From: Minisyncoccota bacterium
GTDB lineage: Bacteria > Patescibacteria > Paceibacteria > UBA9973 > UBA918
Direction of reading: 5' to 3'
NCBI GenBank assembly: GCA_021734905.1
Contig: JAIPIB010000008.1
Coordinates: 1 to 31,742 of the forward strand
DNA: 31,742 bases
Shown: one piece after another, positions 28,066 through 31,742 of the stretch
Layout: each line of letters starts with the position of its first letter
Numbering within the stretch: position 1 is the first letter of the stretch
Notes under the pieces: generated by a model
What the model was told of the DNA's origin: nothing
The model's input: the letters and a program-made list of their open reading frames with translations, nothing else
Databases searched by the model: none
Made by a program: the position numbers and the translations under genes

Positions 28066-28707
28066 TTATAATTCACCCCCAGCTTCGTTGACGAAACTTC
28101 CAGGAAAAATCCCAATGTTTGTAAAGGGGAAGAGCCGCAAAAAAGCGCGTCCTATTATTTTGTCACGCTGCAACACTCCCCATGAACGAGAATCAGAACT
28201 TGCGTCACGATTGTCTCCCATGACAAAATATTCGTCATTTCCGAGTGTTTCTGTGAGGGTCGTTGTTGGCTTCATGTCGTGTACGTATGATTCATCAAGA
28301 TGAACACCATCCGGATGTTCATCGTTTGAAATTATTACGTCACGGCCAGAAATAGCGATTGTGTCCCCTGGGATGGCGATAATTCGTTTGATAAAAAATT
28401 TTGACGGGTCTTTCGGATATCGAAAAACAATGACTTCGCCTCGGACTGGTTCTTCAAAATGATAGGTAAGCTGGTCAACGATGATGTATTGTCCAGTTGA
28501 AAAAGTTGTCTCCATAGATGCTCCGGAGACAATAAATGGTTGTGCGATAAAAAGTCTAACGGGAAGGACGATGAGTAATGCGATAAGTGAAAACCTTACA
28601 ATTTCTCCAAACATGCTTTCTTTTTCGTTTTTTTGTGAGGATTCAGCTGGCGAGACTTTGTCAGTGTTTGTCTGTAGGGGGTTCTGTGATTCAGGTGAAA
28701 GATCCAT
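28066..28707 (-). CDS. lepB: Signal peptidase I
   Basis: The 213-residue enzyme has a cytoplasmic N-terminus, one transmembrane helix (about 35-56), and the catalytic dyad: Ser64 in SGASMETT and Lys107 in FFIKRIIAIPGD. Boxes D (IKRIIAIPGD) and E (GDNRDASSDSRSWG) are intact. It cleaves signal peptides from exported proteins, for example those at 17966 and 18884. TATAAT (minus strand, 28728-28733) predicts a leader of about 14 nt; no SD. It is divergent from pth and upstream of the hisS-like gene. Confidence 0.95.
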   Translation of the reverse strand: MDLSPESQNPLQTNTDKVSPAESSQKNEKESMFGEIVRFSLIALLIVLPVRLFIAQPFIVSGASMETTFSTGQYIIVDQLTYHFEEPVRGEVIVFRYPKDPSKFFIKRIIAIPGDTIAISGRDVIISNDEHPDGVHLDESYVHDMKPTTTLTETLGNDEYFVMGDNRDASSDSRSWGVLQRDKIIGRAFLRLFPFTNIGIFPGSFVNEAGGEL

Positions 28708-28830
28708 AGAGAAATGATTTACAGACTATTATATCGGTGCATTCACTTCCACACAAGTTTTTTGTATGGTGTGCTATAAAAAACTTTAAAGAAAGAGAAA
28801 AAAAGAATAAAGTACGCTAGAATAATGTAT

Positions 28831-29418
28831 ATGTTTACGATCGTCGGACTTGGAAATCCAGGTGATGAATATAAAAATACCCGACATAATATTGGGTGGA
28901 TTATTCTTGGTGAGATACTATCGAAACACAATCTTCCGTCTCTTATAAAATCATCACAATATACAGCACTTATTTCTGAGGGTGTTCTTTCTGGTAAGGA
29001 GGTTGGTATAATTTTTCCAACAGCATTCATGAATAATTCTGGTGTGTCGATACAGCGATACGTTTCAGATAGATCTAGTCTTGAAAAACTCATAGTCGTT
29101 CATGATGATATTGATCTTCCTTTTGGAGAGATAAAAATTTCATATGGTCGTGGGGCGGGTGGGCACAACGGTGTGCGGTCTATTATTGATGAGTGCGGAG
29201 CTACATCATTTATACGTATTCGTGTTGGGATTGCGCAAAGAGGATTTTTTGGTGGCATTAAACGACCGACAGGGGAGAAACTCTCTAAATACGTCCTTGG
29301 TATATTTACGAAGAAGGAGATAAATTCACTACCCGATATTGTTGAACATGTAGATATTGCAATTAAACATATCTTTGAAAAAGGAGTTTCCTACGCAATG
29401 CAGGAAGGGAATAAATAA
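28831..29418 (+). CDS. pth: Peptidyl-tRNA hydrolase
   Basis: The 195-residue enzyme recycles peptidyl-tRNA from stalled ribosomes. Seen are VGLGNPGDEYKNTRHNIG with the catalytic His19 and Asn9, PTAFMNNSG, VVHDDIDLPFGEIKI, GGHNGVRSI and IRVGI. ATG 28825 is six bases upstream in frame, but TAGAAT at 28818-28823 ends one base before it; an mRNA initiated 7 nt after the -10 would begin at ATG 28831, which also matches the usual N-terminus (M-x-x-I-V-G-L-G-N-P-G). It is therefore probably leaderless. A bidirectional terminator separates it from rpsA. Confidence 0.95.
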   Translation: MFTIVGLGNPGDEYKNTRHNIGWIILGEILSKHNLPSLIKSSQYTALISEGVLSGKEVGIIFPTAFMNNSGVSIQRYVSDRSSLEKLIVVHDDIDLPFGEIKISYGRGAGGHNGVRSIIDECGATSFIRIRVGIAQRGFFGGIKRPTGEKLSKYVLGIFTKKEINSLPDIVEHVDIAIKHIFEKGVSYAMQEGNK

Positions 29419-29431
29419 GTTATGGATTTCA

Positions 29432-29474
29432 AGCAAAAATAACCGGCTCCCGAAGGGCGCCGGTTATTTTTGCT
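29432..29474. terminator. Bidirectional terminator between pth and rpsA
   Basis: Perfect 16-bp stem AGCAAAAATAACCGGC with its complement around an 11-nt loop; A/T-rich outer arms serve both convergent genes. Confidence 0.9.
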
Positions 29475-29490
29475 TTTGTAAGGATGTTTA

Positions 29491-30687
29491 TTATTTTGTC
29501 TCCTCCTTCTTGAACGAGAGAGTCATACGTTGATCTTTTGGTTCAAACAACGTAATGGTGAACGAGTATGATTGTCCTAGTGAAAGGGAATTTCGAAGTT
29601 CCTCTTCACTTGCAAACTCTGAAATGTGAACAAGACCAGCGACACCTTCTTCAATCGAAGCAAGTGCACCATGCTTATTGTACTTGATGATAACACCTTG
29701 TACTGCTTGGTCTTTCGTGTATTTCTTTGCTGCAGAAACCCATGGATTTTCTTTCAGTTGTTTGATTGAAAGTGAAATCTTGTCATCCTTAACCTCGATG
29801 ACTTTTACCTTGACAGGATCACCTACCTTGTAGAGAGAACGAGTGTCCTCAACAAGACCCCAGTCGAGTTCAGAAATGTGGACGAGTCCTTCAAGACCTT
29901 CTTCAAGTTTCACAAAGACACCAAAATCAACAGCGCCAGTTATAACACCGCTAAGTGTGTCACCAACATTGTAACGACTAACTTTCTCTTCTTTCTCTTC
30001 TTTCTCTTGAGGTCCTTTCTCTGAGAAAATAAGCTTACCTTCTTTTTGGTCTGCAGTGATCATGATGACACTGAGTGACTTTCCAATAAGGTCGTTGAGA
30101 GCAGTAAGAATTTTATCCTTGTCTCCATCTTCAACACGTGGGTAGTTTTCTGAAGAAAGTTGCGACGCAGGAAGGAATCCTGGGATGCCTTGCCAGTCAA
30201 TAATAAGACCACCTTTGTTTGCCTCCTTTACTTGAAGGGACATGATAGTCTGTTTCTTCATTGCTTCCTCAGCATCACTCCAGATAAGTGCCTGACGTGC
30301 TTCCTTAAGTGAAAGTTCGATGTAGCCATCTTCGTTTCCAGGATCAACTACTTTTGCGGCAATAGTATCTCCAATAGAAACTTTTCGGAGAATATCACGT
30401 GCATTCATGAACTCACGTCCATAAATCAAACCTGTTCCAAATGGCGCAAGTTCTACATAAACACGTGCGCGCCCTACTGCGGATACCTTACCTTCAATCA
30501 AATCACCATTTTTGGGTGGTATTGGACTCGCGTCAACGAGGGAGTTCATTGGACTTTTAGTACGAGCTTCTTCTTCTGGTGTCAAAGGCTCAACCTCAAC
30601 GTCGGCTTCTGCCGCTTTTGGTGTTGTTGATGTGCCTTGTACGAGAGAAGTAATACGGTCTAGGACCGATGTTTTTTCTTCTGACAT
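29491..30687 (-). CDS. rpsA: 30S ribosomal protein S1 (four S1 repeats)
   Basis: The 398-residue protein has an acidic N-terminal tail (1-55) and four S1 RNA-binding domains at about 58-132, 145-225, 240-316 and 322-395. Domain 3 is the most canonical (GDTLSGVITGAVDFGVFVKL, EGLVHISELDW). E. coli S1 has six domains; four-domain forms occur in Gram-positives and CPR. S1 helps mRNA binding and unfolding, which may matter in a genome rich in SD-less mRNAs. The 30688-30811 leader carries complementary segments (for example CTACGCGAG and TTACGG) and a -10 candidate TATAGT (minus strand, 30805-30810), so a long structured leader of about 110 nt, perhaps autoregulatory, is possible. Confidence 0.93.
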   Translation of the reverse strand: MSEEKTSVLDRITSLVQGTSTTPKAAEADVEVEPLTPEEEARTKSPMNSLVDASPIPPKNGDLIEGKVSAVGRARVYVELAPFGTGLIYGREFMNARDILRKVSIGDTIAAKVVDPGNEDGYIELSLKEARQALIWSDAEEAMKKQTIMSLQVKEANKGGLIIDWQGIPGFLPASQLSSENYPRVEDGDKDKILTALNDLIGKSLSVIMITADQKEGKLIFSEKGPQEKEEKEEKVSRYNVGDTLSGVITGAVDFGVFVKLEEGLEGLVHISELDWGLVEDTRSLYKVGDPVKVKVIEVKDDKISLSIKQLKENPWVSAAKKYTKDQAVQGVIIKYNKHGALASIEEGVAGLVHISEFASEEELRNSLSLGQSYSFTITLFEPKDQRMTLSFKKEETK

Positions 30688-30851
30688 AATATTTTTGTGT
30701 CGGCGATGGGTCTCCGTAAAATCCGTCTCGCGTAGCCGTGTGCTTGATTACGGGATTACCCTCATGCCGTTAGAACTATTAATACCTTACGGTGGGCCGA
30801 GTGTACTATAAAATTGTTATTTCGTCTATGCGCGTTGAAAAGAGATAAACA

Positions 30852-30881
30852 TTGACATACCCACATTATTAGTTGTATGGT
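30852..30881 (+). promoter_or_regulatory. Consensus promoter of the broken SD-led gene
   Basis: TTGACA (30852-30857), 18-bp spacer, TATGGT (30876-30881), about 44 nt of leader and GGAGAG before ATG 30932. Confidence 0.75.
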
Positions 30882-30931
30882 ACACAAGGTTTTGAGAGTA
30901 GTTTTTTAATCAAACAGTGTGGAGAGTCAAA

Positions 30932-31204
30932 ATGGTACACACATTTACAATCGGTCAGTCTGTAGTTTTTTAAAGGCCGGAATCAAGGGATGATTGTATT
31001 GCAACCGCGAAGAGGAATTTTGGAAACGGACCCTTCAAAGTCATATCACAAGAGACAGTCCCAGAAGAAGAAATTGAAGTCACGGGACATCATCAATATC
31101 TTGATATCGTGCATGTCAACGGAAAGACGGCAAGAGTAGGTTTTGGAAAGTGGAGTGGAATGTTTTTCACTCCTACTCCATCTCCCATACCGGAAAACGA
31201 CTGA
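30932..31204 (+). pseudogene. SD-led small gene interrupted by an in-frame TAA
   Basis: ATG 30932 follows GGAGAG at good spacing and opens MVHTFTIGQSVVF, then meets TAA at 30971-30973. The same frame continues uninterrupted for 76 more codons (RPESRDDCIATAKRNFGNGP ... GFGKWSGMFFTPTPSPIPEND) to TGA 31204. Alternatively, loss of one T in the T6 run gives VVFKGRNQGMIV, which looks more like a continuous protein start, with a second shift returning to the main frame near IATAKRNFGNGP. So this is either a pseudogene with two small indels, a sequencing error in a homopolymer, or recoding. Promoter, SD and a terminator (31220-31281, AGGCCCC/GGGGCCT) are intact. Product family unknown. Confidence 0.55.
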
Positions 31205-31219
31205 ACCCACGCCACGAAC

Positions 31220-31284
31220 AGGCCCCAACACATTCCTCTTATTCAGCGATTATGCTGATTAAGGGATATGCGTAGGGGCCTTTA
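31220..31284 (+). terminator. Hairpin after the interrupted gene
   Basis: Outer stem AGGCCCC/GGGGCCT, inner CAGC/GCTG hairpin, followed by TTTA. A weak T tract lowers certainty. Confidence 0.55.
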
Positions 31285-31336
31285 CTTAATCAAATTTGTT
31301 AAGGAATGTTCGGAATCGCCAGTTGAGGCGTTTATG

Positions 31337-31366
31337 TTGACTTCCAAAGTTATTTCATAGTATAAA
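31337..31366 (+). promoter_or_regulatory. Promoter of the cysteine-rich small gene
   Basis: TTGACT (31337-31342), 18-bp spacer, TATAAA (31361-31366), about 34 nt of leader and AAGGGGA before ATG 31407. Confidence 0.75.
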
Positions 31367-31406
31367 ATGATTGGATTTTTGTTTAATGCTTTTAAGGGGA
31401 AGAATG

Positions 31407-31688
31407 ATGTGTACAATCTTTAGTCCCGGCGAGAACACAATTCTTGTCGGAATCATACCTCCAGGGTTTCCGGAATTTGCTCTCGATAAAGTACTCACCG
31501 TCCAGGAAGTTTTGCCAGTTCCAAAAAAGTGCATTTGCGGAAGGATGTCGTGCAACGGCAGTGAGACCGACAGATGCATGACGCTGGAAGAACAAAACGG
31601 ACATCCGCAACGGCTCAGGCTTTCAATTCCTGAAGAAAGCTTTGAGGTTTCCGGGGCATGGAGTGGAAAAAATTTCGAGCCGGTGTAA
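31407..31688 (+). CDS. Small cysteine-containing hypothetical protein with SD
   Basis: I do not recognise the 93-residue product. It starts MCTIFSPGENTILVGIIPPG and has five cysteines (C2 and a cluster at about 43-58, KKCICGRMSCNG then DRCMT) that could bind zinc or iron-sulfur, then a polar C-terminal half (LSIPEESFEVSGAWSGKNFEPV). I chose ATG 31407 over 31404 because AAGGGGA is six bases upstream of the former and only three from the latter. It is a single-gene unit with promoter and a 20-bp terminator hairpin, typical of the SD-led accessory class. Confidence 0.65.
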   Translation: MCTIFSPGENTILVGIIPPGFPEFALDKVLTVQEVLPVPKKCICGRMSCNGSETDRCMTLEEQNGHPQRLRLSIPEESFEVSGAWSGKNFEPV

Positions 31689-31699
31689 CGCTGTTGTGG

Positions 31700-31742
31700 G
31701 CCCCGTGTTTCCATCCTGTAATACAGGATGGAAACACGGGGC
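31700..31742 (+). terminator. 20-bp perfect hairpin at the window end
   Basis: GCCCCGTGTTTCCATCCTGT and its exact complement around a 3-nt loop. It ends exactly at the last base, so any T run lies outside the window. Confidence 0.75.

Noticed and set aside
1..31742. Alternative genetic code (UGA as Gly)
   Set aside because: UGA serves as an ordinary stop at many genes (for example prsW and the ABC exporter) and proteins end at their family length.

Overview
The window looks like a chromosomal stretch of a Candidate Phyla Radiation (Patescibacteria) bacterium, most likely a Parcubacteria-type lineage. The signs are short, divergent housekeeping proteins, a divergent HisRS-like protein, an S1 protein with four repeats, a short ValRS without a C-terminal coiled coil, many short hypothetical proteins, and moderate-to-low GC. 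UGA ends many genes, so the ordinary bacterial code (table 11) applies, not the UGA-Gly code of Gracilibacteria. The taxonomic call is inferred from gene style and not from a marker search.

Layout. 1-1126: structured repeats, a 38-residue membrane ORF, an FtsB/DivIC-like protein and a glutaredoxin. 1127-2780: a decayed HTH-family gene running into tRNA-Arg(CCU), a small membrane protein, and tRNA-Phe(GAA), each tRNA followed by a structured element. 2805-5572: an unknown protein, an endonuclease/exonuclease/phosphatase (EEP) protein, Hsp20, PrsW and a small acidic protein. 5630-9046: tsaD-valS. 9047-10947: a small ORF, a large structured repeat, tRNA-Val(GAC) and a CPR hypothetical protein. 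11096-15364: a small ORF, an ABC exporter, glmS and a small membrane protein. 15400-19495: a second EEP protein, tRNA-Ser(CGA), tRNA-Glu(UUC), a repeat-rich island and two exported proteins. 19671-21680: ferredoxin, a U32-family protein and a GNAT-like protein. 22097-29418: a mostly minus-strand run lepB, hisS-like, rpsU, ybeY, ftsA, ftsZ, trxB, plus pth on the plus strand. 29491-31742: rpsA and two SD-led accessory loci, one of them broken.

How the genes fit together. ftsA/ftsZ and the FtsB-like protein serve division. valS, tsaD, pth, ybeY, rpsU, rpsA, the U32 protein and four tRNAs serve translation. lepB, PrsW and two exported proteins concern the envelope. glmS makes glucosamine-6-phosphate. 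Glutaredoxin, a TrxR-like flavoprotein and ferredoxin handle redox.

Two patterns stand out. First, housekeeping genes mostly lack Shine-Dalgarno (SD) sequences and carry a -10 hexamer 6-10 nt before the start codon, implying leaderless or near-leaderless mRNAs; a distinct set of small accessory genes has good SDs, longer leaders and strong private terminators. Second, the tRNA genes are followed by inverted, and sometimes direct, copies of their own 3' ends. These copies are interleaved with a family of composite hairpin repeats in which flanks and loops are conserved but stem sequences differ while staying complementary. This tRNA-3'-end-linked repeat system is the best candidate here for something undescribed.
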